A DNA stretch of 16,621 nt from Fidelibacterota bacterium (GTDB lineage: Bacteria > Fidelibacterota > Marinisomatia > Marinisomatales > J089): assembly GCA_003695105.1 (NCBI GenBank), contig RFIZ01000038.1, forward strand, positions 1 to 16,621, written 5' to 3'. The notes beneath the pieces were generated by a model, which worked only from the letters and a program-made list of their open reading frames with translations, was not told where the DNA came from and did no database searches. Positions 1 to 8,334 of this stretch are shown here, piece after piece. The position numbers were made by a program, and so were the translations under genes. How positions within the stretch are numbered: position 1 is the first letter of the stretch; each line of letters begins with the position of its first letter.

Positions 1-2185
1 CCAGCGTCCGGAGGGTGTCCGGATCAAAGCTGCCGACAAAAACAAAGGTAAAGTCGTCAAAATCGGCAAAACGGTCCCGATAAATTTGAAAGGCCTGATC
101 CAGATCCAGGGAACGGATATCTTCTTCGGAGGGAAAGCGCGCCCGGATATGGTGACCGTTCACCAGGGCCGTGATCGAATCGCGGTAGGCCGCCTCCGGT
201 TGCAAGTGGTGGTGGCTGACAACATCCAGGACCCGTTGCCGGTAACTGAGAAAGGCAGTGGAATCTTTCCGGGGTTCCGTTCCGTACAACCAAATCAGTT
301 GAAACAGGGTTGTGAGGTCCTCCCGGGATGAGGATCCTTCGAACCCTTCCCACAAATCATCCATGTACGGACGGACGCTGACCACCTTTCCGGATAATTT
401 TTTCTCCAGTTGAATCCGATCAAACGTACCGGCGCCCCCGGCCGTCACAATTCCGGTGGCATACACGGCCTGGATAAAACGGTCGTCGGGCACCAGGGAG
501 CCGCCTCCGGGACTGAAAGCCGTGAAAAGGATTTGATCGTTTTTGAAATCGGTGGGTTTGGCGCAGACCCGGACGCCGTTGGCGCAGGTCCAGACATAGG
601 CATCGATGGCATCAATTCTGTCTTCGGCTACGATGGATCCGCCCGGCGGAAGGTAAGCCACCAGCGGGGCTTCCGATACCCGGTCTACATAAGGATCAAT
701 CGATTCGGCCAGCACCCGCTCCCGCACCGCCAGCAATTCATCCCCGGCAGGATAGGTGAGGCCCGCCTTGTCCATACCGGTTACCGCCAAGACCGTATTC
801 TTCCGGCTCATGAGTTGATCGGCCAGAGCGTTCACTTCTTCCAGTGTCAGGCGCGGCAGCACCTCCTTCACCAGAGCGGTTTCATATGCAATTCCCGGCA
901 CCGGTTCAGCCGTGAGAAAATGACGGATCAGTTCGGCGGCCAGAGACCTGGATTCGGTTTTATCGGCTTCTTTCAGGGCCTGTTCATAACTCCGGATCAT
1001 CTTCTTTTTGGCCCGTTCGAATTCGGTTGCCGTAAATCCGTAGCGCCGGACCCGTTCCACTTCCCGGGCCAGGGTTTCCAGGGCGGATTCAATCTTACCT
1101 TCTTTCACCAGAGTAACCAACTGAAAGGCATCTTTGGTGCGTACCAGCGGCCCGGCGGCCGTGTAGGAATAGAGGAAAGGCGAATCCGGTTTCTGCCGGA
1201 GTTCGTCCAGACGGTTACTGAACATAGAAGTGAACAGTCGTTCCCGAAGATCGGATACATAGCTTTCCCGACTGCCCTGCTCCCTTGACGGTTGTTTTAC
1301 GATCCATTGGAGAACGGTGTAGGCGGCCTCCGGATCGGTGGCAACCACGGTCAGGGGTTCGTCATGATCGGGGACCGGATACAAAACCCGGGGCTTTTCC
1401 GGGTCAGGATTTTTCAGATCGGAAAACAGCATCCGGATAGCCGACTCCATCCGCCCGGGATCGATGGTTCCCACCACGACCACCGCCATCAAATCGGGGC
1501 GGTACCAGGTATGATAAAAATCGGTGAGCGTTTCGTATCGGGCCGTGTCCAGAACTTCCGGTTGTCCGATGGGTAAACGAACGGCATAGCGTGAATCTTT
1601 CACCATGACCGGAAGGGTCTTGTCCCGCAGGCGGGCGTCGGCCCCGCGGCCCAGGCGCCATTCCTCTTTCACGACTCCCCGTTCTTTGTCTACTTCTTCC
1701 GGCTCAAAGGCAACGTCTCCGGCCCAGTCCCGCAACACCTGGAGACCGGTATCGATATAAGTTTCTTCTTCCGTGGGAACCTCCAGCATATAGACCGTCT
1801 CATCAAAACTGGTGTAGGCGTTCACATCGGCGCCAAAACGCATTCCGATCCGCTCCAGGTAATCCACCAGTTTCTGTTTGGGAAAATGGGTGGTACCGTT
1901 GAAGGCCATGTGCTCCACCAGGTGCGCCAGGCCCTGCTGATCCTCCCGTTCCAGGATCGATCCGGCATTCACCACCAGTCGCAATTCCACCCGGTTTTCC
2001 GGTTTACGGTTGGGCCGGATATAATAGGTAAGTCCGTTGTCCAATTGACCCGTAACAATGGAAGAATCCAGAGGTAAAAGGTCAGGGGTTGTAGCGGCTG
2101 ATTCCGGGCCGGGTGAGGAAACCGGCTGACAGGCCGCCAGAAAAATGATCAGACCCGGCCACAGGCAACGCAAGCGAAATGACAT
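1..2185 (-). CDS. M16 family zinc metallopeptidase, lipoprotein (C-terminus beyond window)
   Basis: Predicted envelope-anchored zinc protease of the M16 (insulinase/PqqL-like) family, likely cleaving peptides in the periplasm or at the cell surface. I translated 728 residues from the ATG at 2183-2185 with no stop up to the window edge. PqqL-like members run to about 930 residues, so roughly 200 are missing. Residues 1-19 form a lipoprotein signal with lipobox LAAC (C19). The inverted zinc motif HLVEH lies at 88-92 (ligands H88 and H92, catalytic E91). The third ligand is probably E168 in ERGVVKEEW, at the family's spacing. The second half, starting near residue 525, lacks HxxEH and matches the inactive half of M16 clamshell proteases. 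A good Shine-Dalgarno AGGAG sits six bases upstream. It is divergent from the M28 peptidase gene. Family assignment is firm; substrate is unknown. Confidence 0.95.
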   Translation of the reverse strand, partial: MSFRLRCLWPGLIIFLAACQPVSSPGPESAATTPDLLPLDSSIVTGQLDNGLTYYIRPNRKPENRVELRLVVNAGSILEREDQQGLAHLVEHMAFNGTTHFPKQKLVDYLERIGMRFGADVNAYTSFDETVYMLEVPTEEETYIDTGLQVLRDWAGDVAFEPEEVDKERGVVKEEWRLGRGADARLRDKTLPVMVKDSRYAVRLPIGQPEVLDTARYETLTDFYHTWYRPDLMAVVVVGTIDPGRMESAIRMLFSDLKNPDPEKPRVLYPVPDHDEPLTVVATDPEAAYTVLQWIVKQPSREQGSRESYVSDLRERLFTSMFSNRLDELRQKPDSPFLYSYTAAGPLVRTKDAFQLVTLVKEGKIESALETLAREVERVRRYGFTATEFERAKKKMIRSYEQALKEADKTESRSLAAELIRHFLTAEPVPGIAYETALVKEVLPRLTLEEVNALADQLMSRKNTVLAVTGMDKAGLTYPAGDELLAVRERVLAESIDPYVDRVSEAPLVAYLPPGGSIVAEDRIDAIDAYVWTCANGVRVCAKPTDFKNDQILFTAFSPGGGSLVPDDRFIQAVYATGIVTAGGAGTFDRIQLEKKLSGKVVSVRPYMDDLWEGFEGSSSREDLTTLFQLIWLYGTEPRKDSTAFLSYRQRVLDVVSHHHLQPEAAYRDSITALVNGHHIRARFPSEEDIRSLDLDQAFQIYRDRFADFDDFTFVFVGSFDPDTLRTL

Positions 2186-2191
2186 GTTATA

Positions 2192-2196
2192 CTCCT
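2192..2196 (-). promoter_or_regulatory. Ribosome binding site of the M16 peptidase gene
   Basis: AGGAG on the minus strand, six bases before the ATG at 2185. It fixes the start that includes the lipoprotein signal. Confidence 0.75.
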
Positions 2197-2306
2197 AATC
2201 GATGGATGAATGAAAAACTTGGCTTTATGGGACAGGAAATTACCGTATATTTTCGTAATCATCTGCTTGAAACCTGAGAAAAGAACACCGTGGAAGGAAA
2301 CCGTTC

Positions 2307-4118
2307 ATGAGAAGATATTTGTTCGCGGCTGTGTTTATGATCGTCTGGAGTTGTACCCAGGCACCGCAGCCAACGCCTTCAGCCCCACCCCAGCCATCGG
2401 TTGCCGTCGATACCAATCCCGCCATCACGGCCGACGAATTTTTGCATCATATCCAATACCTGTCTTCCGATGAATTGAAAGGTCGCCGTTCCGGGTCGCC
2501 GGAGGACAAAACCGCCCGGGAGTATATCGAAGCCCAGTTTCAGGCAGCCGGAATTCTCCCCCTGAATCCCGACGGCTCCTACGAACAGCCCTATACTTTC
2601 GTGAAATCGCTTGATCTGGGTCCCGACAATTCGCTGGCCATCGGCGGGCGCTCTTATCAGGTGGGACAGGATTATACGCCCCTGGGCTTTTCCGCCACGG
2701 GAGGATTGGCGGCCGAAGCCGTTTTTGTGGGCTATGGATTCGACATCGGAGATTCCATCAATTGGCACGACTATGACGATGTCGATGTGACCGGGAAATG
2801 GGTTGTCATTTTCCGGGGCGGGCCGGAGGACGATTCCCCCCATTCTCCCTTCGATGCCCATCTGGCTTTGCGCAAAAAAACGCTGGTAGCCCGGGATCAT
2901 CAGGCGGGCGGAGTGATTTTTGTGTCCGAACCGGACGACGAAGAATTGCTTCCTCTACGCTATGACCAGAGTTTTTCCGGTGCCGGATTACCGGTTATTC
3001 ACGTGTCCAATGCCGTGGCGGCGGAGTTGCTGAAACCCCTGGGAAAGTCCGTGACGGCTCTGCGCCAGGAATTGGACGACAACCGCGCTCCCTTATCGGT
3101 TCCGCTGGCAACCCAAATCGAGGCCAACATCGATCTGGTGCAACACCTGGCGAACGCCGCCAATGTGGTGGGTTTTATCCCCGGAAGCGACCCCGACCTG
3201 AAAAATGAATACATCGTTCTGGGTGCTCATTTCGATCACCTGGGCCTGGGCGGACCCGGGAGCGGTTCCCTGCAACCGGATACGGTGGCCATTCACAACG
3301 GTGCCGATGACAACGCTTCCGGCGTGTCCGGCGTGATCGAAGCCGGTGAATATCTGGCCGCCCACCGGAATGAATTGAAGCGCAGTGTGATACTCATGGC
3401 CTTCGACGGTGAGGAATTGGGATTGTTGGGATCAAAATATTTTGTGAACCACCCTCTGGTGGATCTCAAACAGGTGGATCTCATGATCAATATGGACATG
3501 ATCGGCCGGGCCGTGGACCACAAATTGACCATCGGCGGCGTGGGCACTTCCCCTGACTTTGAGATCTATATGAAAGAATTCAACCGCGCCTACCAGTTTG
3601 CCCTGGGTTTCAGCCAGGAAGGGTACGGTCCCAGCGACCACGCCAGTTTTTACACCAAAGATATTCCGGTACTGTTTTTCTTCACCGGAACCCATGAAGA
3701 TTATCACAAACCGTCCGATGACTGGGAAAAGATCAATCCCGAAGACGGGAAAAAAATCGTGCAGTTCGTGGCCGACGTCATTCAATATTATTCCCAGGAC
3801 GAGGAACGGCTGGCCTTTGCCGAAGCCGGCCCCAAGGAAGCCTCCGAAACCAGTCGGCGCGGTTTCAAAGTCACTTTCGGTGTAATCCCCAGTTATGTGA
3901 GTCAAACTACCGGAATGGCCCTGGATGGTGTCCGCAAGGGCGGTCCGGCGGATAAAGCGGGAATGAAAAAGGGTGATGTAATCATTGCCATCGACGGCAA
4001 AGAGGTGAAAGACATTTACGATTACATGTATCGCCTGGGAGAGCTGAAAAAGGGCCAGAGCGTGCCCGTGACCGTACGCCGGGGGGAAGAGGAAATCACC
4101 CTGACGGTTCAATTATGA
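2307..4118 (+). CDS. M28 family zinc aminopeptidase lipoprotein with PA and C-terminal PDZ domains
   Basis: Predicted exported di-zinc aminopeptidase removing N-terminal residues from peptides in the periplasm or outside the cell. It has 603 residues. Residues 1-16 are a short lipoprotein signal ending WSC (C16; Trp at -2 is unusual), followed by a Pro-rich linker to about 37. A PA-like domain covers about 130-255. The M28 catalytic core covers about 285-495. Its likely ligands all line up with the family: H308 (GAHFDHLG), D334 (GADDNASG), catalytic E369 and ligand E370 (FDGEELG), D397 (NMDMIG) and H467 (DYHKPSDD). A PDZ domain follows at about 520-603, with GPADKAGMKKGDVI at 546-559; PDZ domains bind peptide tails. 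GGAAGGAAA lies about eight bases upstream of the ATG. The gene converges on the lytic transglycosylase gene with a 10-base gap and no visible terminator between them. Family and domain order are firm; substrate is not known. Confidence 0.96.
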   Translation: MRRYLFAAVFMIVWSCTQAPQPTPSAPPQPSVAVDTNPAITADEFLHHIQYLSSDELKGRRSGSPEDKTAREYIEAQFQAAGILPLNPDGSYEQPYTFVKSLDLGPDNSLAIGGRSYQVGQDYTPLGFSATGGLAAEAVFVGYGFDIGDSINWHDYDDVDVTGKWVVIFRGGPEDDSPHSPFDAHLALRKKTLVARDHQAGGVIFVSEPDDEELLPLRYDQSFSGAGLPVIHVSNAVAAELLKPLGKSVTALRQELDDNRAPLSVPLATQIEANIDLVQHLANAANVVGFIPGSDPDLKNEYIVLGAHFDHLGLGGPGSGSLQPDTVAIHNGADDNASGVSGVIEAGEYLAAHRNELKRSVILMAFDGEELGLLGSKYFVNHPLVDLKQVDLMINMDMIGRAVDHKLTIGGVGTSPDFEIYMKEFNRAYQFALGFSQEGYGPSDHASFYTKDIPVLFFFTGTHEDYHKPSDDWEKINPEDGKKIVQFVADVIQYYSQDEERLAFAEAGPKEASETSRRGFKVTFGVIPSYVSQTTGMALDGVRKGGPADKAGMKKGDVIIAIDGKEVKDIYDYMYRLGELKKGQSVPVTVRRGEEEITLTVQL

Positions 4119-4128
4119 CCGGAGGAGA

Positions 4129-4941
4129 TCACTTTCCGTTGATTTGATCCATGAGCAGCTGACGGAATTCCAGGACGGCCCGGACATAATTTTCGGAGTG
4201 ATTGTAGGCCCAGACGGCTTTTCCGGCTGAAGATTGACGGGAAAACAGGTTTTCGCCGCGGCGGTACCCGTTTTGCCGCAGGTAATTGGCCACAGAAGCT
4301 ACGGTATCATCCCAGTTGTAAGGTTCCCGTTTTCCGTTTCCATTGAAATCCACAGCATAATGGTTGAAGCTGGAAGGAATGAATTGGCCGTAGCCAAAGG
4401 CACCGGCATAAGAACCATAGAGGGCGTGAGGGTCCTGATCATCCCGGTAGCAATAGAGGAGAAATTCCACCAGTTGCTGGACAGCCCAGTCGGATTTCCG
4501 GGGAATTTCATGCACCACCGTATACAGGGCGTTGAACACGGAATAATCTTCATGATGTTCACCAAAATTGCTTTCCACCCCGATGATACTCAACAGCAGG
4601 TAGGGGTCCACCCCGTACTGTCTTTCCACGGACCGGAACAGGGTTTCATGCCGGTGGTAGAACCGGGCTCCCCGTTGAACCCGTTCCGGTGTGAGGAAGA
4701 GTTTGCGGTAGACGGCGTACGGTTTCTTTTCGTAGGGTTTCTGGAACCGGGTCACCACGCCGGGCTCCACGGCGATCCGGTCGGAAGCAAAGGTGCGATC
4801 CACAAAGGCAGGCGGAACTCCCTGGCGCACCAGTTTTTCCTTCACCGGCTCGTAGGCCGGGTCGTTCATGGGGACGGAACCGACCGGTGTCGATCCCGAA
4901 GCCGCCAGGAGGACCGGGAGTATCACCAATAAGGGTTTCAA
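4129..4941 (-). CDS. mltB: Lytic murein transglycosylase, MltB family (GH103)
   Basis: Cleaves the MurNAc-GlcNAc bond of peptidoglycan, forming 1,6-anhydro-MurNAc ends, in the periplasm. It has 270 residues, shorter than E. coli MltB. The catalytic Glu is E123 in IIGVESNFG. The MltB signature SYAGAFGYGQFIPSSF lies at 177-192. An EF-hand-like calcium loop follows (DFNGNGK, 198-204), and AVWAYNHSENYV near the C-terminus matches the family closely. Residues 1-19 are a hydrophobic export signal. It reads LAAS where a lipobox would read LAAC, so the protein is probably secreted free rather than lipidated. The start is TTG (4939-4941), overlapping the TGA of the upstream beta-propeller gene (4938-4940). 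The nearest in-frame ATG (residue 25) would lose the signal. This arrangement points to translational coupling in a two-gene operon. Confidence 0.93.
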   Translation of the reverse strand: MKPLLVILPVLLAASGSTPVGSVPMNDPAYEPVKEKLVRQGVPPAFVDRTFASDRIAVEPGVVTRFQKPYEKKPYAVYRKLFLTPERVQRGARFYHRHETLFRSVERQYGVDPYLLLSIIGVESNFGEHHEDYSVFNALYTVVHEIPRKSDWAVQQLVEFLLYCYRDDQDPHALYGSYAGAFGYGQFIPSSFNHYAVDFNGNGKREPYNWDDTVASVANYLRQNGYRRGENLFSRQSSAGKAVWAYNHSENYVRAVLEFRQLLMDQINGK

Positions 4942-5996
4942 TCAACCCACTCGCAAATAAAGATGTTGGTGTCCCCCGGTTTGGCCTGATTCCGGTTGGA
5001 GGCAAACACAAAGTATTTTCCGTCGGGACTGAACATGGGAAAACCATCAAAATCATCGAAATAGGTGATGCGCTCCAGCCCGGTTCCATCGACATTCACC
5101 GCCCACAGATCGAAGTTACGCCCCTGAGGGTCGGCCATATTCGAACAGAAAATGATGCGCTGATCATCCGGGAAGAAAAAAGGACCAAAGTTGGCGGCCT
5201 GATTGTGGGTCACTTGCACCGGGTTGGAGCCGTCGGCATTCATAACCCTGATCTGGAGCGCCATGGGTCGGATCATATTCTCGGCCAGCAGAGCCTTGTA
5301 ATCGGCGATTTCTTCTTCCGTTTCGGGATAATATGCGCGCCAGACGATTTTGGTGCCGTCGTGGGAGTAAAACGCGCCTCCGTCATAGCCCAGTCGATCC
5401 GTAAGTTGAATTTTGTCAGAACCGTCCGGTTTCATGGTCCAGATTTCCAGATCTCCGCTGGCCAGCGAGGTATAAATAATCCGACTGCCATCTTCCGCAT
5501 ACGTGGCTTCGGCATCATAGCCCGGACTGTCTGTCAATCGTTCCAGGTTCGATCCATCGGGATCGGCACGGAAGATATCGTACCCCGGATATAGCTTCCA
5601 GACATAGCCCTTGCTGAAATCCGGAGGCGGTGGACAATCTTTGTCCGCCAGATGGGTGGAAGCATAGATGATTTTATCGTCATTGGGATACTGAAAATAA
5701 CTGCAGGTGGTTACTCCGTCTCCAGTGGAGACCAAGTGACGTTCTCCGGTGGCGATGTCCATGATATAGATTTGATCACATTTCCCTTTTCCATCGTGAG
5801 CCTGCATGATCAATTTTGTTCCGTCGGCACTGAAATAAGCTTCGGCATTCTCCCCGGAAAACGTCAATTGACGGATGTTTTTAAAATGACGTTCCTGGGG
5901 AAGGATCAATTTTTTGTCATTGGCAGAGGGTTTTTTCCCACATGCCGTCAGCAGGATCAAGACAGCCATCAAGGCCAGAACTGGTTTTCTCATCAT
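4938..5996 (-). CDS. TolB-like PD40/WD40-type beta-propeller lipoprotein
   Basis: Predicted envelope lipoprotein with a six-bladed propeller like the C-terminal domain of TolB, probably a protein-binding scaffold. It has 352 residues. The signal at 1-19 ends LLTAC (C19). Six PD40-like repeats are visible, each with a pattern such as QLT..(10)..FSxDGxKIxx: near 43-65, 87-113, 152-176, 196-220, 260-285 and 308-333. Typical cores are FSADGTKLIMQ, YAEDGSRIIYTS, YSHDGTKIVW and FSPDGKYFVFASNR. There is no TolB N-terminal domain and no enzymatic domain. Two adjacent ATGs (5996 and 5993) follow a GGGAAAGGAA stretch; either could be used, and the difference is one residue. The downstream mltB-like gene starts inside its stop region, so the two are probably co-expressed. 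This suggests, by inference only, a role at the cell wall. The exact partner is unknown. Confidence 0.88.
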   Translation of the reverse strand: MMRKPVLALMAVLILLTACGKKPSANDKKLILPQERHFKNIRQLTFSGENAEAYFSADGTKLIMQAHDGKGKCDQIYIMDIATGERHLVSTGDGVTTCSYFQYPNDDKIIYASTHLADKDCPPPPDFSKGYVWKLYPGYDIFRADPDGSNLERLTDSPGYDAEATYAEDGSRIIYTSLASGDLEIWTMKPDGSDKIQLTDRLGYDGGAFYSHDGTKIVWRAYYPETEEEIADYKALLAENMIRPMALQIRVMNADGSNPVQVTHNQAANFGPFFFPDDQRIIFCSNMADPQGRNFDLWAVNVDGTGLERITYFDDFDGFPMFSPDGKYFVFASNRNQAKPGDTNIFICEWVD

Positions 5997-6208
5997 TTCC
6001 TTTCCCGGTTTTGAGCGGTTATTCTACAATGGTTCTCGGATATTTCCAATCAGGGGACCCAACGGATTGACCCCGGTCACAAGTCAGACTCCGGACTCAA
6101 TTTAGGCAAAACCGGTGTAAAATGCTTCCGATATACCTCCCCGGCTTTTCTCGTGTTTTACAGCCTAGGCATCAGTGTAATTTCACCCTGTAGAATCGGG
6201 AGAATACC

Positions 6209-7435
6209 ATGAAAAAGCTTTGGGTAGGATTGGCTCTGGGATTGATATCTCTGCTCCCGGCCCAGAATCAGGAAAAAACACTGTACCTGAAGTCGGGAGA
6301 AAAAATCACCGGAACCGTCAAGACAGAAACCGATTCAACCGTAACCCTCTCCACTGCTCTGGGAATGATTACCCTCCGAAAGGATCAGATCCAGCCGGAC
6401 CGGGTGACCATCACTCTGAAGAACGGGGATATCGTGGAGGGTGATCTTCTGCAGGAAACCCCGGACAGCTTTGTAGTGCGATCCGGTTTGGGGATCCTGA
6501 CGATCCCCGGTGACGCCATCGAGCGGGTGGATTTTCTGCGGGCCAGTGAACAGCAGGGACGATCCGGCAGCAATCCGGAGCGGTGGTATTTCAGCGACGA
6601 GCGGTTGATCGATTTGTGGTTTGATCCCACCGGCTTTCCCCTGGAAAAAAATGTTTTCTATATCAGCGGATTTTCCGCCGCCTACGGGTTTTCCGACCGG
6701 TTTCAGGTTTCCACCCGCTGGGCCAGCTGGGTCGTAGGGGATTTGAATTTTCGACCCAAATGGATGGTTCTGAAAACCGGCGGTATTCAGAAAATGCAGG
6801 CCCTGTCCATCGGAGGTCACTTCCATCAACGGGGTCTGCCGGAACTCAAATGGCGGCGTGAAAGCTGGCAGGAATGGAACCGTTGGGCTGAGTATGACCA
6901 GGCTGGAAATTTTCTCAGCGGTGATACTTCCAGGAATCCGGAAACTCAAACCATGTGGCTGCGCATCGGTGAAGACTTCTCCCTGGTTTCCTTCCAGGAT
7001 ACACTGTACTTGCCAGATGGTAACTATCAGGTGACCTCGGGACAATATGCGGATTACTCTTCCGACTTTGGACCGTTTACCAGCGGAAACAAGCCCTGGG
7101 AAGAATTGTTCATCGCTTATACCCTGTCCAAATTGAAAACGTCCGGGCAGGGTCGCATCAACTACAATCTGGGGGCCAGTTTCATCTTTTATCCCGGTGA
7201 ACCGGTGCTTTCGCGGTATTATGCCGGGCTGGACTACGATGCCCGGCCCAACCTGAAACTGATCTTTTCCGTGTTTTATGATGAACACTACATCCCAATT
7301 TATATGGATGCCGGCCGGGACACACATTTTGGGCCGGTGTTTACAGATGTGGGGTTCATTTATGCCAAAGACGAACATTGGCGCTTCGGATTGCACTTTC
7401 AACGGCCGACCATCGCCCTCTACTATAAATTTTAA
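6209..7435 (+). CDS. Probable outer-membrane beta-barrel protein with duplicated N-terminal beta module; function unknown
   Basis: I do not recognise a named family. The protein has 408 residues. Residues 1-18 are a Sec signal (MKKLWVGLALGLISLLPA), preceded by GGGAGAA six bases before the ATG. Residues 24-61 and 67-104 are two copies of one short beta-rich module (LKSGEKITGTV / LKNGDIVEGDL, then LGMITLRKDQI / LGILTIPGDAI). From about 145 the sequence alternates hydrophobic and polar residues with many aromatics and Gly. It ends in ALYYKF, and a C-terminal aromatic on a final strand is typical of outer-membrane barrels. It is followed after five bases by an EamA transporter gene, so the two may form an operon. 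The 212 bases upstream (5997-6208) hold no gene and no promoter I can defend. Barrel topology is inferred. A periplasmic beta-sandwich protein is the alternative. Confidence 0.75.
   Translation: MKKLWVGLALGLISLLPAQNQEKTLYLKSGEKITGTVKTETDSTVTLSTALGMITLRKDQIQPDRVTITLKNGDIVEGDLLQETPDSFVVRSGLGILTIPGDAIERVDFLRASEQQGRSGSNPERWYFSDERLIDLWFDPTGFPLEKNVFYISGFSAAYGFSDRFQVSTRWASWVVGDLNFRPKWMVLKTGGIQKMQALSIGGHFHQRGLPELKWRRESWQEWNRWAEYDQAGNFLSGDTSRNPETQTMWLRIGEDFSLVSFQDTLYLPDGNYQVTSGQYADYSSDFGPFTSGNKPWEELFIAYTLSKLKTSGQGRINYNLGASFIFYPGEPVLSRYYAGLDYDARPNLKLIFSVFYDEHYIPIYMDAGRDTHFGPVFTDVGFIYAKDEHWRFGLHFQRPTIALYYKF
6278..6520 (+). repeat. Tandem protein-level repeat, two copies of about 38 residues
   Basis: Copy 1 is residues 24-61 (6278-6391) and copy 2 is residues 67-104 (6407-6520) of the 6209 gene, 43 residues apart. 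Matched positions include LKxG, the GTV/GDL turn, ET-DS, and LGxxTxxxDxI. DNA identity is low, so the duplication is old. The pattern resembles small SH3/Lsm-like beta modules seen at the N-termini of other envelope proteins; that resemblance is by eye only. Confidence 0.75.
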
Positions 7436-7440
7436 ATCCC

Positions 7441-8334
7441 TTGCCCCGGTCGAATACGATTTTCCTGTTGCTCCTGACCGCCCTGGTGGCCGTCAGTACA
7501 TCTTCCTTGTTCGCCCGGTTTCTCCCCGGGCTGGCAGCCGTATCCATTGCCTTCTGGCGGATGGCGGTGGCCTCCACCCTCTTATGGAGCTGGACGGCCA
7601 TCAAACCCCAATCCAAAATGAGCCGCACCCATTTGAAAAAAACCCTCCTGGCCGGTATGTTTCTGGGGTTCCACTTTGCCTGTTTTTTCGGTGCCTTGAA
7701 ATTGACCTCCGTGGCCAATGCCACGGTCTTCGCCACCATGGCACCGATCTTTACGGCCCTCATCGAACGTTTTTATCTCCGCCGTCGCTGGAACGTCGCC
7801 ATCATCGCAGGATTGTTGCTGTCGGTTGTAGGTGGAATTCTCATCAATACCGGCGGATATCATTTTGCCGGTCAGGGACGATGGGGGGACGGGCTGGCCC
7901 TGCTCAGTTCCCTCTGGATGGCTCTGGTACTGTTGATCGCCGAAGACATCCGCCAGGATACAGGCACCATTGCCTATTCCCGACTGGTCTATTCTATCGC
8001 CGGGGTCACTCTCTTCCTGATTGCCCTGGTCACGGGGGTCCGGGTCTTTCAGTTTGAAGGGCAGGATATTCTCTGGCTTTTCCTCCTGGGGCTGATTCCC
8101 ACGGTGGTCGGCCATACCCTCTTCAGCTACGCCGTGAAATTTATTCGTCCAACGGTGGTGGCTTCCGTCCCCCTGGGTGAACCGGTGATCGCCTCTTTGC
8201 TGGCCTGGATTTTTCTGGCCGAACCGGTTCCCGGTCTCACCATCGCGGGAGGGGTGATTACCTTGACAGGATTGGCGTTGATTACCCGGAATCAGACGGC
8301 AGCGCCAACCGATTTTCAGATCGATACACTGTAA
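7441..8334 (+). CDS. EamA-domain (DMT superfamily) permease, 10 TM
   Basis: Inner-membrane transporter of the drug/metabolite superfamily; substrates of this group range from amino acids to cofactors and cannot be told here. It has 297 residues, the usual length. Ten hydrophobic segments are consistent with two EamA repeats: roughly 7-28, 32-52, 68-88, 94-110, 119-137, 149-167, 179-200, 208-226, 236-259 and 265-282. The second repeat carries the hallmark LGEPVIASLLAWIFLAEPVP (residues 245-264). The start is uncertain. An in-frame stop at 7426-7428 limits extension, TTG at 7441 keeps the first membrane span, and no clear Shine-Dalgarno precedes it, so coupling to the upstream gene (five-base gap) is plausible. 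The first ATG (7561) would remove TM1. The last 53 bases overlap the acyltransferase gene on the other strand. Confidence 0.9.
   Translation: MPRSNTIFLLLLTALVAVSTSSLFARFLPGLAAVSIAFWRMAVASTLLWSWTAIKPQSKMSRTHLKKTLLAGMFLGFHFACFFGALKLTSVANATVFATMAPIFTALIERFYLRRRWNVAIIAGLLLSVVGGILINTGGYHFAGQGRWGDGLALLSSLWMALVLLIAEDIRQDTGTIAYSRLVYSIAGVTLFLIALVTGVRVFQFEGQDILWLFLLGLIPTVVGHTLFSYAVKFIRPTVVASVPLGEPVIASLLAWIFLAEPVPGLTIAGGVITLTGLALITRNQTAAPTDFQIDTL

Noticed and set aside
410..1288. Open frame of 292 codons on the plus strand
   Set aside because: It lies antisense to the M16 peptidase gene, whose zinc motif, lipobox and continuous homology are clear. Its translation has no recognisable pattern and is rich in Gly, Arg, His and Phe, as expected for a shadow frame.
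5997..6208. Possible promoter or hairpin (TTTACA at 6157, TGTAAT at 6176) before the 6209 gene
   Set aside because: The two boxes are only 13 bases apart, too close for a sigma-70 promoter, and no better pair was found. The GTAAAA/TTTTAC inverted pieces are too far apart for a convincing stem.
6335..7402. Open frame of 355 codons on the minus strand
   Set aside because: It is antisense to the 6209-7435 gene, which has a signal peptide, ribosome site and internal repeat. The antisense frame has no export signal, domain or ribosome site.
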